Shown here piece by piece: positions 47,791 to 56,651 of a stretch of DNA of 64,000 nt (position 1 is the first letter of the stretch; every line of letters begins with the position of its first letter). The notes below the pieces were generated by a model that ran no database searches, was not told the origin of the DNA, and saw nothing but the letters and a program-made list of their open reading frames with translations. Location: contig NZ_NEQV01000001.1 of the NCBI RefSeq assembly GCF_002799245.1, forward strand, positions 248,001-312,000, read 5' to 3'. Origin of the DNA: Stenotrophomonas maltophilia (lineage in GTDB: Bacteria; Pseudomonadota; Gammaproteobacteria; Xanthomonadales; Xanthomonadaceae). The translations under genes and the position numbers were made by a program.

Positions 47791-48771
47791 TCAGCGATGC
47801 ACGTGGCCGCGATGGCCCTGCGCGTCCTCGCCGTGATCGTGGCCTTCATGGCCCTGCTGCCCGCCGCCCTTCGCCGGCGCCGGTTCGCCACAGGCCTCAC
47901 CGCAGTGGTCCGCTTCGATCTGCAGTGTCACATGCTCGATACCGAAGTCATCGTGCAGGCGCCCGCCCAGTTCGCGGCGCAACGCATCGGCATCGGTACC
48001 GTCGCGCATCACGATGTGCGCGGTCAGCGCCGGGGTGCTGGACGCCAGCGCCCAGACGTGCAGGTCATGCACGTCCAGCACCGCAGCATGGCCGGACAGG
48101 CTGTCACGCACCTTGGCCACGTCCATGCCCTTGGGCACGCCTTCCAGCAACACATTGATCGCCTCGCGCATCAGTACCCAGGTGCGCGGCAGCACCCACA
48201 GGCCGATCAGCACGGCCAGGATCGGATCGATCGGCTTCCAGCCGGTGAACTGGATCAGCAACGCACCGGCGATCACCGCAACCGAGCCGAGCATGTCCGC
48301 CCACACTTCCAGGTAGGCGCCCTTCACGTTGAGGCTCTCGCCACTGCCGGCCTGCAGCAGGCGCATCGAGATCAGGTTGATGACCAGGCCCGCAGCCGCG
48401 ATCACCAGCATGCCGGTGGAGGCGATCTCCTGTGGCTTGCTGAAGCGCCCGACGGCTTCCCACAGGATGTAAGCGGCGACCACGAACAGCATCGCGCCGT
48501 TGATCATCGCGCCCAGTGCTTCCAGGCGCGCATAGCCGTAGGTGCGGCGCGCATCCGGCGGACGCCGGCTCAGCCGCACCGCGACCAGCGCGATCATCAG
48601 GGCCAGCGCGTCGGTGGCCATGTGCGCCGCGTCGGACAACAGCGCCAGGCTGTTGGTCCAGAACGCGCCCACCACCTCGACGACAAGGAAGGTAGAGGTC
48701 AGGCCGAGCGCCCACCACAAGGGTTTCTCGTGGCGGATCTCGGATGGCAGGTGATCGTGGTCGTGACCCAT
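47791..48771 (-). CDS. Cation diffusion facilitator (ZitB/CzcD-like metal exporter)
   Basis: 326 residues with six transmembrane helices (about 18-215). Metal-site helices are SDAAHMATDALALM and LEVWADMLGSVAVI, giving the HxxxD/HxxxD-like sites (here the second His is replaced by the Asp of EVWADM). The cytoplasmic C-terminal domain ends in a His-rich tail (HEGHDHGEDAQGHRGHVHR), and the N terminus also has HDHDH. It exports zinc and similar divalent cations. A small AT-rich palindrome lies upstream. Confidence 0.92.
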   Translation of the reverse strand: MGHDHDHLPSEIRHEKPLWWALGLTSTFLVVEVVGAFWTNSLALLSDAAHMATDALALMIALVAVRLSRRPPDARRTYGYARLEALGAMINGAMLFVVAAYILWEAVGRFSKPQEIASTGMLVIAAAGLVINLISMRLLQAGSGESLNVKGAYLEVWADMLGSVAVIAGALLIQFTGWKPIDPILAVLIGLWVLPRTWVLMREAINVLLEGVPKGMDVAKVRDSLSGHAAVLDVHDLHVWALASSTPALTAHIVMRDGTDADALRRELGGRLHDDFGIEHVTLQIEADHCGEACGEPAPAKGGGQQGHEGHDHGEDAQGHRGHVHR

Positions 48772-48831
48772 GGCAACAGCTCCTTTGCGATGGAGGCAGG
48801 CTACGCTGGCGGCCGTGGGGAAACTATCACG

Positions 48832-48844
48832 ATGTTTATAACAT
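48832..48844. promoter_or_regulatory. AT-rich palindrome upstream of the CDF exporter gene
   Basis: ATGTT-TAT-AACAT with five-base perfect arms, 60 bases upstream of the CDF start codon. It shares the ATGTT/AACAT arms with Zur operators but the spacing is shorter than the standard site. On the minus strand TATAAA is a possible -10 element. Confidence 0.4.
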
Positions 48845-48867
48845 TGCAGACCTGCAGGGCCGAGGCC

Positions 48868-48912
48868 GCCGGGCGCGGCCCGGCGCTACCGGGGTAGCGC
48901 CTGGCCATGCCA
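48868..48912. repeat. Two back-to-back SMAG monomers
   Basis: The first, with arms GCCGGGC/GCCCGGC, ends CTAC at 48886-48889. The second, with arms CTGGC/GCCAG, starts GTAG at 48894. They are divergent, separated by GGGG. They lie between the end of the FepA-like gene and the CDF promoter. Confidence 0.75.
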
Positions 48913-48944
48913 GCCGAGCGCCGCTGGAACGGCGCCGCGTGCAC

Positions 48945-51194
48945 TCAGAACCCGAAGCGCAGGCTGGCCCAGTACGCGCGGCCCGGCTCGTTGTAGGTCG
49001 CCGCACCGGCATCGCTGCTGTTGGCCTCGCGGAACAGGCGCTTGTCGGCCAGGTTGTTCACACCGAAGCCGAAGCTGACCGTCTCGGTCACCTTGTAGCG
49101 CGCGCTCACGCCCCAGATGTTGTAGGCGCCGCGATCCTGCAGTGCGATCGACGGATCGCAGGTGCCGGTGCAACGCGGGTCGTTGTTGATGTTGGCGGTG
49201 GCCGGCTTCTGCTTGCCGTAGAAGGTGCCGGTCAGCAGCACGGACAGCTTGTCGGTGGCCTGCCAGTCCAGCATCGTGTTGATCGTGTACTTCGGGATTA
49301 CCGACAGCGGCTGGCCGGTGCTCTTGTTCTCGTTCTCCACCATGTAGGTGAAGTTGTTGCTCCACTTCAGGCGGCTGCCCTGCTCGCCCAGCAGCGGAAT
49401 CACCAGGTTGCCTTCAAGCCCCTGCACGATCGCCTTCGGCGCGTTCTCCCAGCGGAAGATGCGGCCCTTGGTGTCGGCGGTCAGGCCGATCTGGGTGTAA
49501 CCGGCCTGGATCTTGTCCTTGTAGTCGTTGTGGAAGTACGTCAGCGACGCCTGCCAGCCACTCTGCGGTGCCCACTCGATGCCCAGCTCCTTGTTCAGGC
49601 TGGTTTCCGCCTTCAGGTCGGCATTGCCGCGCATGTAGCAGCCGGCGCCCAGGCTCGGCAGCGCATTCGGGCAACCATTGCCGCGGGTGTAGTACAGGTA
49701 ATCCGGATTCGACTGGTACAGGTTCGGCGCCTTGAACGCGCGGGCGATGCCGCCCTTCACCACCCAGTCGCTGTTGATGCGGAACTGCGCATTGAGGCTG
49801 GGGCTGGTGTTGTTGCCGAACTGGCTGTGGTGGTCGAAGCGCAGGCCCGGGGTAACGATCCAGCGCTCACCCAGGTAGATGTTGTCTTCCACGAACACGG
49901 CGGTGGTCTGCGCATCGGACTTGCCGCGCGCGCGATCGGCCGACAGCCCCGGGATGCCGCCGCCGCTGCTGCTGGACTGGCTCATCGAATACGGGTCGGT
50001 CAGGCGGCTGTCCAGGTATTCAAAGCCCAGCGTCCAGATGTTCTCGGCACCGCCCAGCGTGGACGGGAAACTCACTTCGCCGTCCAGCTGGTAGTTGCGC
50101 AGGCGCGAGGTCGACCAGTCGGTGCCGTTGAAGCTGCCTTCCGGACCACCGGCCAGGCCTTCGTTGATGCGCGAGTTGTTCACCGCTTCCACCGCGGCCG
50201 TCACCCGCGAGGTCACGTCGCCCCAGCGGCCGCGATGGGTGATCGCGCCGGTGTTGCGGTACATGCGGTTGGTCTCCGCTTCGCCTTCGGCCAGAGCCGC
50301 CAGGTCGACACCGGTCGAGGTGCCGGTGGTGCTGACGGCGCGATCACCGGCGTAGATGTTGCCCTGGCGGCTGGTGCCGGCTTCGAACTCCACCACCTGG
50401 TTGGCGGTCACGTCCCAGCGCAGCAGCGCGTTGACGTCGCGGTTCTTGACGCCCTCGCGGCCAGCCGGTGGCACTGCGTTCGGATTGGTGGCGTACTGGC
50501 GGTTGAGATCGAGTGAATCGGCGTCGGTCTTGTTGAGGTTGCCGTACAGGCGGAACGACAGGGTGTCGGTCATCGGCCCACTCAGCTGCAGGCCGACACG
50601 CTCGCTGCCGCCTTCGGCGCTGTGCTCGGGCACCAGGCCATACAGGTCGACCGCACCGGTCAGATCGCCGGTCGGGCGCTTGGTGATGATGTTGACCACG
50701 CCGCCGGAAGCACCGGAACCGTAGCGCGCCGCTGCAGGGCCGCGCAGCACTTCGATGCGCTCGATCATTTCCGCCGGCACCCAGTTGGTATCGCCACGCG
50801 TGTTGCGCTCACCGCTGCGGCCCATGCGCACGGCATCGCGCGCACCGATGCGCTTGCCGTCGACCAGGATCAGGGTGTTTTCCGGGCCCATGCCACGCAG
50901 GTCGATCTGGCGGTTGTTGCCGTACTGGCCCGAGGCGCTGTTGCCGGTGAGGTTCACGCCCGGCATGGTGCGCAGCAGTTCGGCGATGTCGTTGGCCGGC
51001 GGGCGCTTGGCGATGTCCTCGGCGGTGATGGTCGAGGTACCCAACGCCTGGCGGGCAATCTGCGAGGCGGTGACATGCACCGTGTCGATATCGGTGGCGT
51101 CGGTTTCAGCGCGGGCGGTCAGGGCGCTGCCCGCCAGCAGGGCGGCAACGGCGAGCGCCAGCGGGCGCGGCGAAAGGACAACGGCAGGAGACAT
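48945..51194 (-). CDS. TonB-dependent siderophore receptor, FepA/PfeA-like
   Basis: 749 residues. The signal peptide (1-27, ALTARA) is followed by a TonB box region (TDIDTVHVTAS), a plug (about 45-170; LLRTMPGVNLTG, IEVLRGPAAARYGSGASGGVVNIIT) and a 22-strand-type barrel ending FGF. The segment GRIFRWENAPKAIVQGLEGN matches the strand region of enterobactin receptors of the FepA/PfeA/IroN group. It should import ferric enterobactin-type catecholates. The start at 51194 fits the signal peptide; a Fur box lies 121 bases upstream. A frame extends to 51332 but covers that box. Confidence 0.9.
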   Translation of the reverse strand: MSPAVVLSPRPLALAVAALLAGSALTARAETDATDIDTVHVTASQIARQALGTSTITAEDIAKRPPANDIAELLRTMPGVNLTGNSASGQYGNNRQIDLRGMGPENTLILVDGKRIGARDAVRMGRSGERNTRGDTNWVPAEMIERIEVLRGPAAARYGSGASGGVVNIITKRPTGDLTGAVDLYGLVPEHSAEGGSERVGLQLSGPMTDTLSFRLYGNLNKTDADSLDLNRQYATNPNAVPPAGREGVKNRDVNALLRWDVTANQVVEFEAGTSRQGNIYAGDRAVSTTGTSTGVDLAALAEGEAETNRMYRNTGAITHRGRWGDVTSRVTAAVEAVNNSRINEGLAGGPEGSFNGTDWSTSRLRNYQLDGEVSFPSTLGGAENIWTLGFEYLDSRLTDPYSMSQSSSSGGGIPGLSADRARGKSDAQTTAVFVEDNIYLGERWIVTPGLRFDHHSQFGNNTSPSLNAQFRINSDWVVKGGIARAFKAPNLYQSNPDYLYYTRGNGCPNALPSLGAGCYMRGNADLKAETSLNKELGIEWAPQSGWQASLTYFHNDYKDKIQAGYTQIGLTADTKGRIFRWENAPKAIVQGLEGNLVIPLLGEQGSRLKWSNNFTYMVENENKSTGQPLSVIPKYTINTMLDWQATDKLSVLLTGTFYGKQKPATANINNDPRCTGTCDPSIALQDRGAYNIWGVSARYKVTETVSFGFGVNNLADKRLFREANSSDAGAATYNEPGRAYWASLRFGF

Positions 51195-51314
51195 GATCTG
51201 GACCTTCTGGCAGGGCAACGGGACCTCTGGCAAAGGGCTTGAGGCAACGACGAGGGGGAGGCGGAGCGTCGCTGCAGTCGCCTGCGGCCCGATCCGTGCG
51301 CGTATTCTCCCATC

Positions 51315-51333
51315 AATGCGAGTGATTCTCAAA
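51315..51333. promoter_or_regulatory. Fur box upstream of the FepA-like gene (also 148 bases upstream of dosC)
   Basis: AATGCGAGTGATTCTCAAA compared with AATGAGAATGATTCTCATT matches 15 of 19 bases. It lies in the 286-base divergent gap between the receptor and dosC; the rest of that gap shows no gene. Confidence 0.75.
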
Positions 51334-51480
51334 TGCGTTCACTCATTGCCGCAGTGGTGCCGATGTGCCTTGCGCACCGTGCAACCCTGCATCGCACTTA
51401 AACTGGGCGGCTTACCCGCCATCAACCGCACGCCACCGCGGCCGATACCGGTGGTTTGCCGTACGCAGTCAGAGATCGAC

Positions 51481-52896
51481 GTGGAACCACCCCAACTGGA
51501 CGATGCCAGCCAACCGCTGGCCGAGGCCTGGCAGCAGTGCCTGCAACAGGCCGGCCGTGCCGCCACCGCGCTGCTGCATGCCGCCGCCGCCGATGCCCCG
51601 CCGGCACTGGCCCAACGCTTCTACGAGGTGCTGCTGCAGGACCCGCGCGCGCGCCGTTTCCTGTCCCATGACCAGGTCAAGCAGCGCCTGCAACCGGCCA
51701 TGCAACGCTGGCTGGTGCAGCTGCTGACCACCGATGCCGACGGGATTGCCGCCACCGTTGCCTCGCAACGGGTGATCGGCGATGTGCACGCCCGGGTCGG
51801 CATTCCCGTCGACCTGGTCACCCGCGGCGCGCGCGTGCTCAAGCACGAACTGTTCGTGCGCCTGCGCGACGACGCGCCCGACAGTGCAACCGCATTCGCT
51901 GCCATTGACTGCCTCAGCGCGATCATGGACATCGCCATGGAAGGCATGACCCTGGCCTACACCCATGCACGCGAGCGCTCCACCCGTGCCGATGCTGCGT
52001 ACCGGCTGTTCTCGCTGGTACAGAACGTCGGCACCGAGCGCGAACGCCAGCGCGCACTGCTGCTGGACTGGGAGAACGCCCTGCTCTACGCGCTTGCCGG
52101 TCACGTGCAGGCCAGCGACAGCGCCAGCCTGGCCACATCGGAGTTCGGCCTGTGGTTCACCCACAAGGGCATCCCCAGCTTCGGCGAGAGCAGCGAGACC
52201 CTGCAGGTCGGCCAGTTGATGGCCCGCATCGACAGCAACCTGCAGCGGGCAAGCAGTGATGTCCCGGTACAGCGACTGGCGGTGCTGCCGGCCATCCGCG
52301 AGGACCTGGCCACCATCCGTACCCTGATGACGCTGCTGTTCGAGCGCATCGGCGAACTCGACGCCGGCAGCGATGCACTGACCAACCTGCTCAACCGCCG
52401 CTTCCTGCCAACGGTGCTGCGCAGGGAGATCGAGCTGGCCACGCGCAACCGCACGCCGTTCTCGCTGCTGCTGCTCGACCTGGATCATTTCAAGGCGATC
52501 AACGACGGCCACGGCCATGATGCCGGCGATCGTGCGTTGCAGCACGTCGCCGGCCTGCTCGGCCAGCTGACCCGCGGCAGTGACTACCTGTTCCGCTATG
52601 GCGGCGAGGAGTTCGTGGTGGTGCTGGTGGCGGCCAGCGAGTCACAGGCCTCGGTGATCGCCGAGAGCCTGCGCCGGCAGATCGCGCAGTCGCCAGTGGC
52701 ATTGGCCAACGGCCAGGTACTGTCGCTGACCGCCAGCATCGGCGTGGCCGGGCATGACGGCCACCCGGACTACGAGCGGCTGATGGCACGCGCCGACGCG
52801 GCGATGTACGAGGCCAAGCGCAGCGGCCGCAACCGCGTGGTGGTGGCCAGCACGGACCTGCAGGAAGCCCCGGGGCGGCGCGCGTTGCAACGCTGA
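51481..52896 (+). CDS. dosC: Globin-coupled diguanylate cyclase DosC-like
   Basis: 471 residues from a GTG. Residues 40-160 are the haem-binding globin domain: Tyr48 in QRFYEVLLQDPRARRFLS and the proximal His103 in DVHARVGIPVDLV align with Tyr43 and His98 of E. coli DosC. The middle domain (about 170-300, FGLWFTHKG) follows, then GGDEF (about 310-455) with DLDHFKAIND and GGEEF. The inhibitory RGSD lies five residues upstream. Oxygen binding to the haem should control c-di-GMP synthesis. E. coli DosC pairs with DosP; no DosP gene is adjacent. The open frame upstream overlaps the receptor gene. Confidence 0.92.
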   Translation: MEPPQLDDASQPLAEAWQQCLQQAGRAATALLHAAAADAPPALAQRFYEVLLQDPRARRFLSHDQVKQRLQPAMQRWLVQLLTTDADGIAATVASQRVIGDVHARVGIPVDLVTRGARVLKHELFVRLRDDAPDSATAFAAIDCLSAIMDIAMEGMTLAYTHARERSTRADAAYRLFSLVQNVGTERERQRALLLDWENALLYALAGHVQASDSASLATSEFGLWFTHKGIPSFGESSETLQVGQLMARIDSNLQRASSDVPVQRLAVLPAIREDLATIRTLMTLLFERIGELDAGSDALTNLLNRRFLPTVLRREIELATRNRTPFSLLLLDLDHFKAINDGHGHDAGDRALQHVAGLLGQLTRGSDYLFRYGGEEFVVVLVAASESQASVIAESLRRQIAQSPVALANGQVLSLTASIGVAGHDGHPDYERLMARADAAMYEAKRSGRNRVVVASTDLQEAPGRRALQR

Positions 52897-52918
52897 TCGG
52901 CAGCGCCGGACGCGCGCG

Positions 52919-54106
52919 TCAGCAGGTTTCGGCGCGGCGTGCCAGCCGCCACGCCGCCCACCACAGCAGTGCCAGCAACGCGATGCCGGCACCCAGCAGG
53001 CACACGGCAGGCCAGCCATGCCGGGCCTGCATCCAGGGCCCTGCAGCCGCACCCGCACCGCTGCCCACGGCATAGAACAGCATGTACAACGCCACCAGGC
53101 GTCCGTGCTGCTCACCCGGCGCACGCAGCAGCAGCGCCTGGTTCGATACATGCAATGCCTGGCCACCGAGGTCGAGCACGATCACACCCAGCAGCAGCAA
53201 CGACAGCGACTGCGGCAGGCCCAGCAGCGGCCACCATGCGGCCAGCATCAGCAGCAACGCGCCAGAACTGACCCGGTCAGCAAAGCCGCGGTCCATCCAG
53301 TGCCCGACCCGTGCTGCCATCAATGCACCCGCCACCCCGGCCAGGCCGAGCGCGCCGATGGCCGCGGTGGACCAGTGCAGCGGGGGCGCCGACAGCGGCA
53401 GGGGTGCCGCCGCCCAGAACACGTTGAGGCCGGCAAACAGCAGCAATGCCAGCGGCCCGCGCTCGCGCAGCGTTCGATCCTGGCGCAGCATGCCCAGCAT
53501 CGAGCCCAGCAGTTCGCGCCAGCGCGGCGGCAGCGCGGGTACCGGCACGGCCGGCAGGCGCCGCCACAGCAGCACGGCCAGGGCCGCCATCACCACTGCC
53601 GACAACAGATAGACCGCTCGCCAGCCGGCGATGGCCGCCACAGCGCCGGACATCACCCGCGCCAGCAGCAGGCCGATGAACACCCCTCCCTGCACCACCC
53701 CCACCACGCGCCCGCGCTGCGCGGCCGGGCCCATCGCTGCCGTGTAGGCGATCAGCCCCTGGGTCAGCGCGGTACCCAGCAAGCCGGCCAGCAGCATCCC
53801 CGACAGCAGCCAGCCTGCCGTGCGCGCCGCCGCCAGCCACAGCAGGGCCACCACCAGCGCTGCCAGCTGCAGGCGCAGCAGGCGCCGGCGGTCGCTGCGA
53901 TCGGCCAGCGGCAGCAACCCCAGCAATGCCAGCACGCTGCCGGCCTGGGTCGCAGCCAGCACCGCGCCAGCCACCGCGCGCTCCAGTGCAAAGGCCTCGG
54001 CCAGCCGATCCAGCAGCGGTTGTGCGTAATAGACATTGGCGACGCTGGCACCGGCGGCAACCGCAAGCAGCACCAGCAGGGAGCGTGGAATCGGCACGGC
54101 ATTCAT
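52919..54106 (-). CDS. MFS transporter, about 12 helices
   Basis: 395 residues with roughly twelve hydrophobic segments. SVANVYYAQPLLDRLAEAFA (helix 1) and LADRSDRRRLLRLQL (motif A) are typical of the YdhP/YfcJ-type and bicyclomycin-type MFS efflux proteins. The start ATG at 54106 lies at the divergent HxlR promoter; a longer frame runs to 54679 but covers the regulator gene. The substrate is unknown; the neighbouring regulator suggests inducible export. Confidence 0.9.
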   Translation of the reverse strand: MNAVPIPRSLLVLLAVAAGASVANVYYAQPLLDRLAEAFALERAVAGAVLAATQAGSVLALLGLLPLADRSDRRRLLRLQLAALVVALLWLAAARTAGWLLSGMLLAGLLGTALTQGLIAYTAAMGPAAQRGRVVGVVQGGVFIGLLLARVMSGAVAAIAGWRAVYLLSAVVMAALAVLLWRRLPAVPVPALPPRWRELLGSMLGMLRQDRTLRERGPLALLLFAGLNVFWAAAPLPLSAPPLHWSTAAIGALGLAGVAGALMAARVGHWMDRGFADRVSSGALLLMLAAWWPLLGLPQSLSLLLLGVIVLDLGGQALHVSNQALLLRAPGEQHGRLVALYMLFYAVGSGAGAAAGPWMQARHGWPAVCLLGAGIALLALLWWAAWRLARRAETC

Positions 54107-54111
54107 GATCT

Positions 54112-54165
54112 GGTTGCATATTGAAACTGGATGCAGGCTATCGGCATTGGTTTTAAACTGCAACC
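54112..54165. promoter_or_regulatory. Imperfect inverted repeat in the MFS/HxlR divergent promoter
   Basis: GGTTGCATATTGAAAC (54112-54127) and GTTTTAAACTGCAACC (54150-54165) are inverted with 12 of 16 matches, separated by 22 bases. Two half sites this far apart fit two operator subsites for a winged-helix dimer. Confidence 0.5.
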
Positions 54166-54184
54166 ACATCCGACGGAGACCGCC

Positions 54185-54634
54185 ATGCACGCAGACAGCC
54201 CCTGCCCCGTTGCCCGCAGCGCCGATCTGCTCGGCGACCGCTGGGCACTGCTGGTGATCCGCGATGCCTTCGACGGTGTCAGCCGCTTCGGCGACTTCCA
54301 GCGCAGCCTGGGCGCGGCCCGCAACATCCTCAGTGATCGCCTGCGCAGGCTGGTGGAGGCCGGCATCCTGCAACTGCAACCGGCCTCCGACGGCTCGGCC
54401 TACCAGGAATACGTGCTCACCGCCGCGGGCCAGGCGCTGTTCCCGGTGCTGGTCGCGCTGCGCCAATGGGGTGAACGCCATCGCTTCGACGCGGGCGAGG
54501 CCCATTCGCAGCTGATCGAATCCGGCACGCGGCGACCGCTGCCATACATGCAACCGCGCGGGCGCGACGGTCAGCCGGTGCAGGCCGCTGCCACCCGTGT
54601 GCGCAAGCTCAAGGACGACGGGCGCGGCGCCTGA
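54185..54634 (+). CDS. HxlR family transcriptional regulator
   Basis: 149 residues. CPVARSADLLGDRWALLVIRDAFDGVSRFGDFQRSLG is the diagnostic HxlR start, with one Cys at position 7 of the protein, as in redox- or aldehyde-sensing members. Then come LSDRLRRLVEAGIL and a wing. It is divergent from the MFS gene and shares a 78-base promoter with an inverted repeat. It likely represses or activates that gene in response to a small molecule or thiol stress. Confidence 0.92.
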   Translation: MHADSPCPVARSADLLGDRWALLVIRDAFDGVSRFGDFQRSLGAARNILSDRLRRLVEAGILQLQPASDGSAYQEYVLTAAGQALFPVLVALRQWGERHRFDAGEAHSQLIESGTRRPLPYMQPRGRDGQPVQAAATRVRKLKDDGRGA

Positions 54635-54707
54635 CCCGCCCGTTCGCGCACACCGCGATCCGGCCGCGCCGGTTAGCATCGGATCTTTCCGCCGCTGGAC
54701 GCCGCCG

Positions 54708-55835
54708 ATGTCGTGCTATCGCCCTTCCCTGATGACCGCCCTGCTGCTGCCGTTGCTGGCCTGCGCCACGGGAGCCGCGCAGGCCCGCGAGGTCGCCGCA
54801 CCCGCCGACCATGTGCAGGCTGATGGCCCGTATGTCTTCCGTGAGGGCACCCAGTTGCAGGCCAGGTGGATCTGCGCCGACAAGGTCGAATCGCGCACGC
54901 TTGCCGCCGGCGCAGCAGGTACCGATATCGCGCCCCGCTGCGGCTACGAACACACGGTGCACGTGGCTGCGCCGGATGCAGCCTCGGTCTCGGTGCTGCC
55001 GGCCACACCGCGCATCGTCGCGCTGTCCGACATCCATGGCCAGTACGGGCTGCTGGTGCGCCTGCTGCGCGCCCATCAGGTCATCGACGCCCAGGACCGC
55101 TGGGCACTGGGCAAGGACACCTTGGTCATCGCTGGCGATGTGTTCGACCGCGGCCCGCAGGTGACCGAAGCATTCTGGCTGCTGTACGGCCTGCAGCAGC
55201 AGGCTGCCGCCGCCGGTGGCGCCGTGCACTTCGTGCTCGGCAACCACGAAACCATGGTGCTGTACGACGACCTGCGCTACGTCAACCCGAAGTACCTGCG
55301 CAGCGCCCAGCTGCTGGGCCGCAGCTACCCGCAGCTGTATGGCGCCGATTCGGTGATCGGGCAGTGGCTGCGCACCCGCCCGGTGCTGCTGAAGATCGGC
55401 GATACGCTGTTCCTGCACGGCGGCATCTCGCCCGAAGCGGTGCAGCTGGCGCTGGAGCCGGCACGCACCAACGCGGCCTATCAGGCCTCGCTGGGCCTGC
55501 CCAAGGCCGAGGTGAAGGCCGACCCGGCCACCGCACCGCTGTATGACGGCAAGACCAGCCCCATCTGGTACCGCGGTTACTTCGATGGCCGCCTCGACAC
55601 CGCAGGTGTACAGGCCGTGCTGGATCGCCTGCAGCTCAAGCGCATCGTGGTCGGCCATACCTCGATGCCGCACGTCAGCAGCTTCCATGGTGACCGCGTG
55701 ATCGCCATCGACAGCAGCATCAAGAACGGCGAGAACGGCGAACTGCTGTTCATCGAGGATGGCAGGCTCAGCCGCGGCCTGCTGGACGGTTCACGGGTAC
55801 CGCTGGCGCCGGGCGAGCCGGGCCTGCAGGACTGA
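54708..55835 (+). CDS. Exported metallophosphoesterase
   Basis: 375 residues with a signal peptide (cleavage after AQA, about residue 25). An N-terminal cell-surface-like domain of about 80 residues (FREGTQLQARWIC ... CGYEHTVHV) precedes the calcineurin-like domain: VALSDIHGQYGLLVRLL, VIAGDVFDRGP, HFVLGNHETM, FLHGGISPEA and IVVGHTSMPH. All five metal-site motifs are present, so it should be active on phosphomonoesters in the periplasm. It resembles Shewanella-like protein phosphatases. The start may be 54708 or 54732. Confidence 0.9.
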   Translation: MSCYRPSLMTALLLPLLACATGAAQAREVAAPADHVQADGPYVFREGTQLQARWICADKVESRTLAAGAAGTDIAPRCGYEHTVHVAAPDAASVSVLPATPRIVALSDIHGQYGLLVRLLRAHQVIDAQDRWALGKDTLVIAGDVFDRGPQVTEAFWLLYGLQQQAAAAGGAVHFVLGNHETMVLYDDLRYVNPKYLRSAQLLGRSYPQLYGADSVIGQWLRTRPVLLKIGDTLFLHGGISPEAVQLALEPARTNAAYQASLGLPKAEVKADPATAPLYDGKTSPIWYRGYFDGRLDTAGVQAVLDRLQLKRIVVGHTSMPHVSSFHGDRVIAIDSSIKNGENGELLFIEDGRLSRGLLDGSRVPLAPGEPGLQD

Positions 55836-55917
55836 ATGGAGGGACAGCGCGACGGCACCGGCGGGTGCCGGCGCGCTCCACCTTCACCCGGTTTGCGGCT
55901 ACCCTCGGCAGCCGAGA

Positions 55918-55943
55918 GGCCCACCCCGTCCATCCGGTGGGCC
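55918..55943 (+). promoter_or_regulatory. Leader hairpin upstream of the response regulator gene
   Basis: GGCCCACC (55918-55925), 10-base loop, GGTGGGCC (55936-55943). It ends 25 bases before the response regulator ATG; TACAGGAGCC between them is the ribosome site. The function is unknown. Confidence 0.4.
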
Positions 55944-55967
55944 TGACCGCTACAGGAGCCCCCGCGC

Positions 55968-56651
55968 ATGCGCGTTCTGATTGCTGAAGACGACCCGGAC
56001 ATTGCCTCCGGCCTGTGCGCCTCGCTGCGCCGGCAGGGGCACGTGGTCGACCACGTCGACAACGGTGCGCACGCCGATGCTGCACTGGGCTCGACCCAGT
56101 ACGCATTGCTGGTGCTGGACCTGGGGCTGCCGCAACTGGATGGCCGCGACGTGCTGCAGCGCCTGCGCCAGCGCGGCGATGGCCTGGCGGTGCTGGTGGT
56201 GACCGCCCGCGACGGCCTGGCCGAGCGGGTGCGCGTGCTCGACCTCGGCGCCGACGACTACCTGGTCAAGCCGTTCGCGCTGGACGAATTCGAAGCACGC
56301 GTGCGTGCACAGCTGCGCCGGGTCACCAGCAATGGCAACCCGGACCTGCGCATCGGCCGCCTGCGCCTGGACCTGGCCGGGCACCGCGTGTGGATCGATG
56401 ACCAGTCGCTGGAACTGACCGCACGCGAGTTCGGCCTGCTGTCGGCACTGGCGGTACGCGCCGAGCGCATCGTGTCACGCGCGCAGCTGGTGGAAGCGCT
56501 GTGCGACTGGGGCCAGGACCTGACCGACAACGGCCTGGACATCGCCCTGCACCGCCTGCGCCGCAAGCTGCAACCCGGCGGCATGGGCATCCGCACCGTG
56601 CGCGGGCTGGGCTACATGCTGGAAGACGCGCAGGACGACAGCGCCCCGTGA
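55968..56651 (+). CDS. OmpR/PhoP-type response regulator
   Basis: 227 residues. Receiver domain with D8/D9, phospho-acceptor Asp51 (LVLDLGLPQLDG) and KPFAL. A winged helix follows (about 130-220, LELTAREFGLLSALAV, DIALHRLRRKLQP). It resembles the QseB/TctD/PmrA group. It overlaps the sensor kinase gene by four bases (GTGA), so the two form one operon. GGAG lies upstream. Confidence 0.95.
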   Translation: MRVLIAEDDPDIASGLCASLRRQGHVVDHVDNGAHADAALGSTQYALLVLDLGLPQLDGRDVLQRLRQRGDGLAVLVVTARDGLAERVRVLDLGADDYLVKPFALDEFEARVRAQLRRVTSNGNPDLRIGRLRLDLAGHRVWIDDQSLELTAREFGLLSALAVRAERIVSRAQLVEALCDWGQDLTDNGLDIALHRLRRKLQPGGMGIRTVRGLGYMLEDAQDDSAP

